DNA of 25,791 nucleotides from Ascoidea tarda (nom. inval.) (GCA_030560485.1 JAKTTS010000203.1:1-25791); one strand, 5' to 3'. Positions 1 through 9,107 are shown, counted from the first letter of the stretch. Numbers and translations are program-made. The notes: generated by a model not told the origin, from the letters alone.

Positions 1-956
1 ACCGTTGCGCTGGTGGATTTTATTTATCTTAAAAGAACATTGATATCTTTAAATGATTCAAATTGGTTGAAATTGAAATGTCTCGGATTTTTCAATGATC
101 TAATTTGAAAATTAAGAATACTTGATCACAAGAAACATTTAAGGACATTTTACAAATAGGTCCTAGTTAATATCTGGCACTTTACAATAAAGAAAACATG
201 TTAGTATCAATAATTCAAGCCATGCAGTCTCATTAAACGTTGTTTAATTGAAATTTTTAGGTAGAGTTTTAGGAAAACCAGGGCTTTAGTAAAATAATAT
301 CTAACATTTCAAAAGTTGATAAAATAATCAGTTCAATGATTTCAGATCTATCAAAAAATAAAGAAATATTAATTGAATATTCATCTAAAACAATTGACTT
401 CAAAATACAGAAATTAAATTGCAACAAAATAATCAATTATTTGGCTAATGTTTCTATTTCTATGTTAATGATTAACCCTTTCAAAAGATTTGTTTTCTCA
501 AAATTCTATAAAGCAAATGTATCAAGTGTGAACCGTTATTCAGTCAGTCAAATTTCAAATTGCAAATAAAAGTAATAACTGAAAACCAATTTTAAAAAAT
601 TTTGATTCTCTTGGGTCATTTCTAGTTTAAAAAGTTGAGTTATAAAAAGTAATCTATATCGTTTTAATGTTAAACATTATTCTAAATTTTATATGGTTTG
701 GGATATTGAAAGACTGAGATGATTTTTTTAAAAAAAATATATAATTTAACGGTAAAATGTATCTTTTTTAGTGTTTAAAATTTTGGTTACTTAACTAAAA
801 ATGAAATATCAAAATATTGAAGATTTTGACTTTTTTTTATTTTTTTTTTTTATAAAGATTTTGACAAAAAAAATCACTGTATAATATCAAAAATAAACTT
901 AATAAAAAATCTTTTTTATTTATAAACAAGCTTTTATTTAAAAAGAACAGAAATAA
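1..956. other. Gene-free AT-rich stretch upstream of a tRNA gene
   Basis: I see no convincing gene here. The only ATG frame of note (336-569, 77 codons) has no recognisable motif, a composition like the surrounding AT-rich DNA and no neighbouring frame to extend it. The last 200 bases are runs of A and T. The first 17 bases are richer in G and C than what follows and may be the edge of something cut off by the window, but they are too short to identify. Confidence 0.6.
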
Positions 957-1050
957 GCCTGGCTAGCGTAATGGTTAACGCGTCTGACTTCTAACAGATA
1001 TTTAGTGTTAAGTCATCAGAAGATTGTGGGTTCGACTCCCACGTCGGGTG
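957..1050 (+). tRNA. tRNA-Arg (anticodon UCU), intron-containing
   Basis: It decodes AGA codons in cytosolic translation. The cloverleaf can be folded by eye. The 7-bp acceptor stem pairs gcctggc (957-963) with gtcgggt (1043-1049), with some G-U pairs. The D-arm is gcg/cgc, the anticodon stem pairs tctga (983-987) with tcaga (1016-1020), and the T-arm pairs gtggg with cccac around a ttcgact loop. The anticodon is TCT at 990-992. The body closely resembles the Saccharomyces tRNA-Arg(UCU) I recall, especially the D-arm to anticodon region. Pol III box A (about 964-975) and box B (ggttcgactcc, 1029-1039) are present, and a T-run follows at once. CCA is not encoded, as is normal for eukaryotes. 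Confidence 0.95.
994..1014 (+). other. 21-nt tRNA intron
   Basis: It lies one base 3' of the anticodon (between positions 37 and 38), the canonical place cut by the yeast tRNA splicing endonuclease. Removing it restores the 7-base loop cttctaa and the 5-bp anticodon stem. The 3' end of the intron (aagtc, 1010-1014) can pair with gactt at 986-990, which competes with the mature stem. Confidence 0.9.
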
Positions 1051-1056
1051 TTTTTT
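1051..1056 (+). terminator. RNA polymerase III T-run terminator
   Basis: Six T residues directly follow the tRNA discriminator base, followed by another T-rich stretch. This is the usual Pol III termination signal. Confidence 0.9.
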
Positions 1057-1159
1057 ATTTATTTTTCTTTCTGCAAAGACATGTGAAAAAACCCAAGAAA
1101 TGCAATTAGGTCTTGATGTATATTTAAATGTTTACATCGTACATGGATTTATCGATTAT

Positions 1160-2686
1160 TTATTGTAAAGAATGGTTTTCAAACTCGATCATTTCATCTC
1201 TGAGAATCTCTGCAAATTCGTGGGTGTTATCTAAATAAAGATGATGTCCTGCGCTTTTGACAATTTTCACACTTGCTGTAATTGTTCGACCAGATTCATT
1301 AACCACTTTATTATTAAGCAACTTCATTGCTTCAAATCCTCCACGAACATCCATCCAGTCGTTTTCTCCATAGATCCATGTAGTATCGCATGTCAAGTAT
1401 TTGATTCTGTTTTCTTTGAAATCAATTAATGGACATCTTGGAACCCCTCCAGCACTTAAAACATGGTTTAAAATGTATTCCCCTGATCCTTTTGAATTGA
1501 ATATGATATAGGCATATTTGTGTAGTAGATTTTTTTCTTCCTCATTATCTAAATTATCAAATCTTCTTGAGCTCCATCCACTCACAAGATACGAACCCAA
1601 TGGCCCAAAATATCTAACCAAACTAAAAGGTGAATAATTTTGATTCCATAACATGTCATAGTATTTTGGAATATCTGGTAATTTACTTGGTTTAATTATT
1701 CCTGCTGGGCTGACCATCAAGATTTTTCGAAATTTATTGGGATATTTCATATTGAAAACAGAAATTAAATAACCTCCCAATGAATGAGCACATATTAATA
1801 TTTTTTCCGAGTTATTCAATTTTCTTAATTTTCTCCAATTTTCCAATGAATCGACAAAAAAATCCTCGCTATTAGATAAATTTGTACATCGAAATTCCGG
1901 TCGAGAAGAGACACCATATCCTAATAAATCAATTGCATGAAGACACCAATTCGAATTTTCAAAGCTTAAAAAACTTTGAAAATTCTTAAGAAAAAAACCG
2001 ATTCCTCCACCATATCCATGTAAGAAGATCAAATGATTTAAATTTGGATCATTAGATTGCTTACCCTTTGGGTAGATTACAAATTCATTAATATAATTTT
2101 GATAGGTTATATTTCTGTGAAATTTTTCATCTTCACTAAAATCATTATTGAAAAATTTTTCATCATTTTCCGATATTTTTATTACATTATTATTTTTATC
2201 TAAATTAATTGGAATTTTTAAAATTTTCGACTCAAAAAGTTCATTTGCATGTGGATAACAATCTAATAACGATAATAAATCATCTTGAACTTTGTAAGCT
2301 TCATTTCGAATTTTAAAATCCTCAAAGGATTCTTTAAAACTTAATGGGAAAGTATTGGATAAAAGCTTTGATAATGGAACACCTGAAGGTGCAGTTGATA
2401 GTTTATATTGCGATTGTTTTGAATTAATAATTGTGCTTGGATCGATATTCTGATTTTGATTTTTAATTTCTGTTTTCTTGTTTAATCGGTAATCTTTGAT
2501 CAAACTATCAATTTGTTTTGAAAAATCTTTTAAATTGAAATTATTTGAAGAGGGAAATTTTGGAGAAGTTGATTCTGAGGAATCTGTTGAATAGTTTTTT
2601 TTTGCAAATATATTATAAAAAATAAACGAATTATGAAAAACAACATTTGGTTTGGATAAAATAGTATTCAATATTACTAAACTCAT
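1160..2686 (-). CDS. CLD1: Mitochondrial alpha/beta-hydrolase, CLD1-like cardiolipin lipase (ABHD4/5 family)
   Basis: This 508-residue protein belongs to the alpha/beta-hydrolase fold. The oxyanion segment HGYGGG starts at His223, the nucleophile elbow is AHSLGG with Ser302, the acid is probably Asp443 in YGENDW, and the catalytic His lies in GHHLYLD (His481/482). His481 to Asp486 also forms the HX4D motif of the ABHD4/5-CLD1-ICT1 group. The N-terminus is Ser/Asn/Lys-rich with a KKNYSTDS segment typical of mitochondrial presequence cleavage sites, so matrix-side action is likely. Yeast Cld1 removes an acyl chain from newly made cardiolipin so that it can be remodelled. The family also includes Ict1 and Ecm18, so the exact paralogue is inferred from the presequence. 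It is somewhat longer than Saccharomyces Cld1 (about 445 residues), the excess being low-complexity N-terminal sequence. The start is the first ATG. Confidence 0.85.
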   Translation of the reverse strand: MSLVILNTILSKPNVVFHNSFIFYNIFAKKNYSTDSSESTSPKFPSSNNFNLKDFSKQIDSLIKDYRLNKKTEIKNQNQNIDPSTIINSKQSQYKLSTAPSGVPLSKLLSNTFPLSFKESFEDFKIRNEAYKVQDDLLSLLDCYPHANELFESKILKIPINLDKNNNVIKISENDEKFFNNDFSEDEKFHRNITYQNYINEFVIYPKGKQSNDPNLNHLIFLHGYGGGIGFFLKNFQSFLSFENSNWCLHAIDLLGYGVSSRPEFRCTNLSNSEDFFVDSLENWRKLRKLNNSEKILICAHSLGGYLISVFNMKYPNKFRKILMVSPAGIIKPSKLPDIPKYYDMLWNQNYSPFSLVRYFGPLGSYLVSGWSSRRFDNLDNEEEKNLLHKYAYIIFNSKGSGEYILNHVLSAGGVPRCPLIDFKENRIKYLTCDTTWIYGENDWMDVRGGFEAMKLLNNKVVNESGRTITASVKIVKSAGHHLYLDNTHEFAEILRDEMIEFENHSLQ

Positions 2687-3428
2687 TTCTTTTTGAATGA
2701 TTTTTCATAAGACTAAAAAAAAAAATTAAATATTTCGAAATGAGGTATATCCATAACTTAGGATAAGTGAGGGACGAACTTGGAGATGATTTGATAAAAA
2801 AAAAGAAATCAACACTCTAATAAATGAGAAAGGATTTCAAATAAACAGGTGAGTAAGTATAGATATAAATCCAGTGATTAAGAAAAAAAATATTTTAAGA
2901 TAAAATGAACTCACTTTTGCTGAAATTAAGCTCTGTTTTTCAAAATTTTTATTCAACAATTTAACATGATCTCATCAAACGCTCAAACCTTATTGGCTGG
3001 GAAAGCTCAACCAACAGGTATATTTTTAATGTTTATGGGTGAAATTTAAGCAGTTTGAATGGTGGGCTTTGAAGAGAATAAGAATTCAAGTATTATATAT
3101 TAAATTAGGATACTAAAAACGAGAAAGGGAAATAGAGCATATATATAAACCATACTATAAAAAAGAAAGTTGCATCTTTAATAAACACCTAACAGAAACA
3201 AAAGAATACGTAACTTCTGAATAGAGCAAATAATATTAATAAAGGAAAACAAAAGACAAAATGGGCATAAAGATAACGAAAAAAAAAAAGTTGAAACAAA
3301 AACAAAAGTATATATATTTTTTTAATCATTTCAAGGTTTTTATTTGATTTTTTGATTTTGAATTTTAAATTTTGAATTTTGATTTTGATTTTTTTTAAAA
3401 AAAATTGTGTTTAAAAAAAAAAAAAAAA
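2687..3428. other. Intergenic region between CLD1 and FAA1, with two tiny reading frames
   Basis: This is mostly A-rich DNA holding the CLD1 promoter and the FAA1 3' flank. From 3340 to 3430 it is simple TTTTGA/T-rich repeat and an A-run. On the + strand a 19-codon frame at 2905-2964 looks like a mitochondrial presequence, and a second ATG at 2966 in another frame encodes MISSNAQTLLAGKAQPTG before a possible GT splice donor. No continuing exon was recognised; see findings. Confidence 0.5.
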
Positions 3429-5525
3429 TTAATTACTTTTGTAAACATCCTCGATTTCAGCTTTACAACTATCAACAATTGCCTTTCTTTGTAATTTATG
3501 AGCAGCAGAAAGCATGTTATTTTCAGGAGTCCATTCTTCATCGACTAAAACAACACCTATGATTAATTCAATACCAGCCAAACCTAAGGAGGAACCAGTT
3601 TTAATTAAATCTTTTGTAATAGCGGTTTTCAATTTTTTGTCATGAACCACAGCATGAAATTCGACATCATCTTCGGATTCATACAAGCCTAATTCAACGG
3701 CCAATTTCTTTAGTTGAGGTTCATTTGGAACAACCAAAGCAACGGGCTTAACTTTTGTTTGATCAGCATAACAGCAGATGTTAGCCACGAGAGGATTGGT
3801 TCTATAAGTTGATTCAAGTTTTTCTAGAGCAATGTATTCACCATTTGCAGTTTTAACTAGATTTTTTTTACGGTCAATGACTTTCAATTGACCAGTTTTA
3901 GTCCATTCAGCAATATCACCAGTACAAAACCAACCATCTTCAGTGAAGGATTCCTTGTTTTCTTTTTCGTTGTTTAAATAACCTGGAGTAACGGGGGCAC
4001 CCGAGATAAGAACTTCACCTTGGTTGTCTTTAGCAAAATAGCCCAATTCAGGAACGTCTCTTAGTTTGACGGTAATTGAACCAGTTAACATGCCTGCAAC
4101 ATCGTATTCAAAGGCAAAAGGAGCAAGAACACAGGTTTGAGCAACAGTTTCGGTGAGTCCGTAACCGATTAAGAGGGGAGCAATTAGGTTACTAATGAAG
4201 ATCTGAGTTTCGACAGAGATTGGAGAACCACCATTTAAAATTTGTCTCAATTGACCACCGGTAGCAGCTTTGATTTTTTTAAAGATGACGTCGAAGATAC
4301 CAGACAATGGGATATGGTTATTTTTCATGAATAGTTTGCTCTTGTATGCGGTCCAGAAGATCTTTTGAGACAAAGGTGGCAATTTTTTGATTTGGACAAG
4401 AATACCCTTTCTGATGGCTTCCCAAACAGCGGCAACAGCAACCATAACAGTTGGTTTGAATTCTTTCAAATCTCCCTGGCAATTTCTTAAGGATAAGTCG
4501 GTTAGAGTTTTAACGCCACCATAACCAAGGATGCCGCCCCACCAGAAGGAAATAATTTCAAACATTAGTTCAAAGATATGGGCGAGAGGTAGGAAAGCAA
4601 TGATTCTGTCTTTATCGTTAATTTGGTTTCTGTCCATAGTGATTGATAAACCAGCAATACCAGCTAATATGTTGCAGTGGGTAAGGATGACACCCTTTGG
4701 AACGCCAGTTGAACCCGAGGTGTACATAATACAGGCAACGTCCTGTGGTTTTGGTGGGTTTGGAGGAATTGAGTCGAAGTTGTCTTTGCCCAATTGGATG
4801 ACCTGATCGTAGGTTATGAATTGGATATCAGGTCTTAGTTCTTGGATTTTTTGTTTGGCATCATTTGGGATTGAGAAGAATTTTCCATTTTGCCTTTTAT
4901 CGTTTGGGTCGATTGGTTCATCGTGTATTATGTATCTGACGTTCTTAGCGACTTTTAGGGGGTTGATTAGTTTTGGAAAGAGTAGGTTGTTTGTGAAGAT
5001 AGCCGAGGATTCAGTTTCGATTAGGGAGTGAGTTAAACCTTCTTCACCAAGGGTATCATAAGCGGTTACGATTGGGATGGCTTGAGCGTTTGCAGCAAAG
5101 AAAGTTTGTAGCCATTTTTGAGAGGTTGTGGCAAAAATGTGTAGGTTCTCTTGACCATTTGGCTGGATGCCTAGTTTGACCAAACCCTTTGAGTAGTTGT
5201 GGATGATTTCGTTTAATTGAGTTTTAGAAATGTAGTTGTAGGAGCCCAATTCGTAGTATAACCAAGTTTTCTCGACTTGAGTGTCTTTTCCATCAATTTT
5301 TTTAGTGACGAATTTTTTCTCTTCGTGGATGTCGATTAAAGTTCTCCAGCCCATGCAATTGTTGTTTGGATTTCTGTTCAAGCATTCTTGAATTAAATCG
5401 TATAAAGTGACAGCCTTTGAATCCAAGGGCTTGATGACAGGACCATCAGGAACTCTAAAGTTTCTACGAGGAGCAGTTTCGCCAGGTCTGGCTTCACCGA
5501 CAATGACATTGGCTTGTTTTACCAT
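3429..5525 (-). CDS. FAA1: Long-chain fatty acyl-CoA synthetase (Faa1/Faa4 type)
   Basis: It activates long-chain fatty acids to acyl-CoA using ATP and CoA (EC 6.2.1.3), feeding lipid synthesis, import of external fatty acids and protein acylation. The 698-residue length matches Faa1/Faa4 (about 700). The ANL-superfamily motifs are in order: the P-loop YTSGSTGVPKG starting at 268, the adenylate-binding YGLTETVAQT at 455, and the FACS signature beginning DGWFCTGD at 530 and running on to DRKKNLVK and GEYIALEKLE. The N-terminal TAPRRNF, GWR and AYDTLGEEGL segments match Saccharomyces Faa1 as I remember it. The C-terminus (KSN) is not a PTS1, which argues against the peroxisomal Faa2 type. The first ATG gives the expected family start. 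FAA1 and FAA4 cannot be told apart from the sequence alone. Confidence 0.95.
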   Translation of the reverse strand: MVKQANVIVGEARPGETAPRRNFRVPDGPVIKPLDSKAVTLYDLIQECLNRNPNNNCMGWRTLIDIHEEKKFVTKKIDGKDTQVEKTWLYYELGSYNYISKTQLNEIIHNYSKGLVKLGIQPNGQENLHIFATTSQKWLQTFFAANAQAIPIVTAYDTLGEEGLTHSLIETESSAIFTNNLLFPKLINPLKVAKNVRYIIHDEPIDPNDKRQNGKFFSIPNDAKQKIQELRPDIQFITYDQVIQLGKDNFDSIPPNPPKPQDVACIMYTSGSTGVPKGVILTHCNILAGIAGLSITMDRNQINDKDRIIAFLPLAHIFELMFEIISFWWGGILGYGGVKTLTDLSLRNCQGDLKEFKPTVMVAVAAVWEAIRKGILVQIKKLPPLSQKIFWTAYKSKLFMKNNHIPLSGIFDVIFKKIKAATGGQLRQILNGGSPISVETQIFISNLIAPLLIGYGLTETVAQTCVLAPFAFEYDVAGMLTGSITVKLRDVPELGYFAKDNQGEVLISGAPVTPGYLNNEKENKESFTEDGWFCTGDIAEWTKTGQLKVIDRKKNLVKTANGEYIALEKLESTYRTNPLVANICCYADQTKVKPVALVVPNEPQLKKLAVELGLYESEDDVEFHAVVHDKKLKTAITKDLIKTGSSLGLAGIELIIGVVLVDEEWTPENNMLSAAHKLQRKAIVDSCKAEIEDVYKSN

Positions 5526-5723
5526 TTTAAAGAGAGGGAGGTAGGTGGAGGGAAGGTGGCAAATAATAGGAAAGTAAGGAGAGGATAATTGAAGATGAGG
5601 AAGATCGACAGTGAGGAATTCAGAAAAATAGAAGAAAAAGAGAAGTAAAATGAGTTGAAGAGATGAGGGTGGTTATAACAGTGCTGACGGTTCTGACCAG
5701 GATTGAGATAAATATAGTTGAAT

Positions 5724-5731
5724 TTATATAT
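5724..5731 (-). promoter_or_regulatory. Possible TATA element of FAA1
   Basis: On the minus strand this reads TATATAAA, about 200 bases upstream of the FAA1 ATG, a normal distance for a yeast TATA element. Confidence 0.4.
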
Positions 5732-6339
5732 GAGAGGGAAGAGCAGAAAGCACACGATCAATACTGAGGAGATAATCCAGTAAGAGAGAAGAGGATTAAG
5801 GAATAGATGATGGATATTTAAGTAGAGAGATGGGATATGATGTGATTAATATATACTGGGAGAAGAGTAAAGCAATTGATAAGAGAGATTTGAGACAGCA
5901 GAGCAAGAGAGCTAGGGACAAAAAACAGAAAGAGGGATAAGTAGGACCTGGAGCTAAAACAAGAAAGCAGACGAAATAGGAGAATGATATCAAAACAATT
6001 GCCCAGCAGCACCAGCAGCAGGGACTATTGCTGGGCTCTGCTCCACGACAGGAGCCTCCGGCCCAACATAACAGCCTGCTGCCCGTGCTGCGTTTGGCGT
6101 TGCCGGCTCTGGCACTGGAGCCCGCTCTCGACGTCCGCCCCGGTGCGCGCGGATCTCGTGCCAGTTGGCATACTGAACTCGCGGATGGACACCACGGGTT
6201 GAATTGTTGGGCTGCTGGCCGCGCGCTATCCGTGGGATGATCTTCCGCACTTGGCGATTTACAGTTGTTGGTTCCCGCTCTACGTCACGGGACCTGACAG
6301 CGCTAGCAATCCCCACACTCCCAGACGCCACCGCAACTG

Positions 6340-6352
6340 CGGTCTCAGACCG
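6340..6352. promoter_or_regulatory. Palindromic CGG-N7-CCG element
   Basis: CGGTCTCAGACCG is a perfect inverted repeat with a single central base. Inverted CGG triplets are the classic target of fungal Zn2Cys6 dimers. It lies about 815 bases upstream of FAA1 and 960 upstream of the GPI-protein gene. The cognate factor is unknown. Confidence 0.4.
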
Positions 6353-6374
6353 GCACGCGATGTTCACGCTTTTT

Positions 6375-6384
6375 TGCACGTGCA
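6375..6384. promoter_or_regulatory. CACGTG E-box in a 10-bp palindrome
   Basis: TGCACGTGCA contains the CACGTG core bound by bHLH factors such as Cbf1 or Tye7. It sits 23 bases from the CGG palindrome, inside the GC-rich island. Confidence 0.4.
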
Positions 6385-7042
6385 GAAAGAGGGTCACCCG
6401 GCTTGGGGCTTGTTTTATTTTTAACGTGTCGAAGTCAAAAAGCAAGAGCTTGTTCCCAGCTCTGAGATCACTATGCTTACAATTGCTGTGGTTCTCTTGC
6501 CCAAACTCGAAGCAAACCTCTAAGCAAACCTCTCTGAAACCTCTGCTATCTTTAACCATTTCACCTTATTGCCTTATTGTCTTGGTCGTTTTTCTCTCGC
6601 CAAAGCTTCCAGCTCGCTCTGCATTTTCGCTGACCCTCCCAACTTTTGCTCATCCAACACACACACCAATGCCTGCCTTTCACCGCCCAAACCCTTCTGA
6701 ATTTTGGCTGTATCGGAGATAATCACTTTGTCAACTCAGACGATATCTCCCAGCACAGGTTCGCATGCAGGTATAAATAGAATGCTGAGAAAGGTCAAAA
6801 AGGGAAGCTGATTCTATTTTGATCTCTTGAATCACTTTCATTTCCCTTTTAAGTCGAATGTAAACACTCTTTCACTTCAACTTCACATTATCCATAACGT
6901 CGCTCTTAATGACTTCTGATAATAAAGGGTTGGCCCTTTTTCGACAAACTAGTTGAATGGAAATTTCATTACTTTGCACTTTACAGAAAAAAATGATTGA
7001 AAAACCATAAAAGTCGTATTTTAAAAATAATCTTTCTAAAAA

Positions 7043-7050
7043 TATATAAA
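7043..7050 (+). promoter_or_regulatory. Possible TATA element of the GPI-protein gene
   Basis: TATATAAA lies about 265 bases upstream of the ATG at 7313 and is followed by a pyrimidine-rich leader of the kind often seen upstream of expressed yeast genes. An alternative TATAAATA lies further upstream at 6772. Confidence 0.35.
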
Positions 7051-7312
7051 TATTTCCTTTTTCTCGCTATTTGTTCAACCTGCTTTATTTTCTTTCGTTT
7101 TTTCATTTTTTTCTTCCATATTTGTTCTTTCTTTTTATCTTCTATATATTAAAATCTACATTTTATACTATACACAATTCATATACTGTCGCTATCTAAT
7201 AGTATTATCTTTCGCTATCCTCGCACATCCGACTATATCCTCTCCCGCCGATTTATACTGTATCAGTACTCCTCCTCCCTATAACAATAAACTACCACAA
7301 TTATCGACCAAA

Positions 7313-8395
7313 ATGCTATCCAATATTCTTTCGCTTTTTGTTTTGTCCTCCGTTTTAAAAGTCGCTCTTGCTGATGATTCTGATTCCTTCTACTTGTTCT
7401 CAATTGCAACTGGAACTAATCTAAACTTCGAGCAAATTGTTATCAAAGATGACGCTTTACTTATCCAAATCCCTAGAACCAGTGATTTCGACTCCTCATT
7501 GCCAAATTTTGAAGGTTACATCAACACCAAAGGTCAATTAATTGTTTCTTCTGATGGTGATTCATATCTTGAATTCGATGATGAAAAATTGAAAACAACA
7601 GATTCTGATGGCTCTTCTCCCTTTTCAATCTCAAATAACGTAATTGAATTTGATGGTGACACCTCTTTCAAAGCTTGTCCAAATGATGATGATAAATCAA
7701 CTTATTCAATCTACTCTAAAGATCATGACTGTGATGACTCGGTTGATATTGTATTAAGAACTGGTAATGTTGCTCTTTCTCAACCAGTAAATCAATACTC
7801 TCCATCTGATGTTAGTGAATCCTCATCTTCATCTTCATCTTCTTCTTCATCATCATCATCATCTTCTTCTTCTTCTTCATCATCATCTTCCTCCTCTTCT
7901 TCATCATCCAGGGCCTCATCCACTTCATCATCATCATCTAGAGCCTCATCCACTTCTTCATCATCTTTAAAAGCTTCCTCTTCAGCTTCCTCTTCAGCTT
8001 CAGCTTCTGCTTCTCCATCTCCTTCGGCCCCCGTATCATCTTCTTCATCAACAACCGTTCCTTCATCATCTTCAGCTATTCCATCCTCCTCCTCAACTTC
8101 TTCGGCTGCTTCATCATCATCTGCTGTCCCATCATCCTCCGCTGCTCCATCATCCTCTGCTGCTGCTTCCTCTTTCATTTCTTCTTTCATTTCTTCATCT
8201 ACTTTGGAAACTAAATATGTTCCTGCATCCACTGTTGCAGTAGATGACGAGGAAGAAGAATCTTCTCTCCCATCCTCTACTGTTGTCCCCGCTCTCGAAC
8301 AAAGTAATAACGCCATCTCAAACATTAACCTTTCAATCAATTCTTTCATCATCATTTTCTCTTTACTCTTCACTTTTCTTTTGATGTCAATTTAA
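7313..8395 (+). CDS. Predicted GPI-anchored, serine-rich cell-wall protein
   Basis: This 360-residue protein has three parts. Residues 1-20 are a signal peptide likely cleaved after ALA. Residues 21 to about 165 form a compact acidic domain starting YLFSIATGTN, with two cysteines (FKACPN and DHDCDD). From about 170 to 290 it is an almost pure Ser stalk with some Ala, Thr and Pro, probably heavily O-mannosylated. The C-terminus ends in a short polar stretch and a hydrophobic tail of about 20 residues, with the likely GPI attachment site among EQSNNAISN. The domain order matches covalently linked yeast wall proteins. The N-terminal domain seems of the type found in other fungal wall mannoproteins, but I cannot name the family. 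The Ser tract is encoded by mixed TCT/TCA/TCC repeats, so its length probably varies between strains. Confidence 0.8.
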   Translation: MLSNILSLFVLSSVLKVALADDSDSFYLFSIATGTNLNFEQIVIKDDALLIQIPRTSDFDSSLPNFEGYINTKGQLIVSSDGDSYLEFDDEKLKTTDSDGSSPFSISNNVIEFDGDTSFKACPNDDDKSTYSIYSKDHDCDDSVDIVLRTGNVALSQPVNQYSPSDVSESSSSSSSSSSSSSSSSSSSSSSSSSSSSSSRASSTSSSSSRASSTSSSSLKASSSASSSASASASPSPSAPVSSSSSTTVPSSSSAIPSSSSTSSAASSSSAVPSSSAAPSSSAAASSFISSFISSSTLETKYVPASTVAVDDEEEESSLPSSTVVPALEQSNNAISNINLSINSFIIIFSLLFTFLLMSI

Positions 8396-9107
8396 TCTAT
8401 TAACTAATTATTAATTATTTATCTACTTACCTACCTACTTTTATTTTTATCTTTTATTCCCATTCTCACGCCCATGCTTATTCTTATTTCTTTCCTTTAC
8501 ATTATATTCTCACTTCCCTGTTCTTCTTAATTCCTTTTTATCACATTCTATTGAAATTTTTTTTCTATTTTTTTCGTATCTAGACACATTCCTTTGGTTG
8601 ACGGTTATAATTATTTCTTCAAAATTACAAAAAGTTGAACTGGTCTTACTGGTCTTATTGGTCTTATTGGCATTGATTTTATAAATTCACCTAAAAAAAA
8701 TAAAAAAAATTACTTTAAAATTCAAAAAAAAAACAAAAAAATTAAATGGTTTTGATTTCTTTTCTTTCTATTTCACTTTATCTCACTTACCTCTACTTTT
8801 CTTTTCTTTTTATTTTACTCTTATATATCATCTTTTATAAGTACTTTCTATAGGGTTATAATTTATATCATATTTGAACTATTTCTATTTATAATCTCTC
8901 GATAATTTTAGAAAAAACTCAAAAAAATAAAGCTTCTGCAAAACGGCAGATGATAATGTGAGACCCCAGAGATGGTTCTTGGAAATAAACCTTATTTACT
9001 CTCTTTTTCTTTTAAACTTTAACCCATTACAAATCTCACTTTTCCGTCCTCATGAGCATTTTTCGCAATTACTTATCTCTATTATTGAGAATGACGATCT
9101 GATAATA
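8396..9107. other. Intergenic region between the GPI-protein gene and RAD4
   Basis: The left part is T/C-rich 3' flank of the GPI-protein gene, followed by A-runs and AT-rich RAD4 upstream DNA. It contains the short 9-nt tandem repeat listed separately. The RAD4 frame stays open leftwards to a GTG at 8958, but this 50-codon stretch has no ATG and is best read as 5' leader. Confidence 0.6.
8641..8670 (+). repeat. Short 9-nt tandem repeat
   Basis: Three consecutive units of TGGTCTTAC/TGGTCTTAT (8641-8667) are followed by a partial, diverged unit. It is in non-coding DNA and its role is unknown. Confidence 0.8.

Larger units (their letters stand above)
5526..7312. other. Long divergent intergenic region with a GC-rich island
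   Basis: This serves as promoter for FAA1 (left) and the GPI protein (right). Positions 5526-5990 are purine-rich on the + strand. Positions 6000-6560 are strikingly GC-rich for this genome: 41 of 60 bases at 6121-6180 are G or C. A 189-codon ATG frame crosses this island on the minus strand (5990-6559), with overlapping frames on the plus strand. None resembles a known protein, and the low stop density of GC-rich DNA is enough to explain them. Positions 6570-7312 are a T/C-rich leader with a TATAAATAG at 6772 and a small hairpin followed by T residues at 6924-6941. Confidence 0.6.

Noticed and set aside
1-17. Possible 3' end of a truncated tRNA gene at the window edge
   Set aside because: Seventeen bases with a weak T-rich follow-up cannot be folded or matched to a tRNA.
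180-330. Possible solo LTR upstream of the tRNA gene (a TGTTAG start at about 199)
   Set aside because: LTRs favour this position in yeasts, but I find no matching CA end, no target-site duplication and no second copy.
336-569. 77-codon ATG frame near the left edge
   Set aside because: It has no motif, signal or plausible partner, and its composition matches the surrounding AT-rich DNA.
6204-6722. 172-codon plus-strand frame over the GC island
   Set aside because: It overlaps competing frames on both strands and has no recognisable features; low stop density explains it.
7792-8373. 193-codon Glu/Asp-rich frame opposite the GPI-protein gene
   Set aside because: It is the antisense shadow of the Ser repeat (TCT/TCA read backwards as Glu/Asp).
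8958-9107. RAD4 starting at GTG 8958 with a hydrophobic N-terminus
   Set aside because: GTG starts are not expected for yeast nuclear genes, and the ATG at 9108 gives a normal Rad4 N-terminus.
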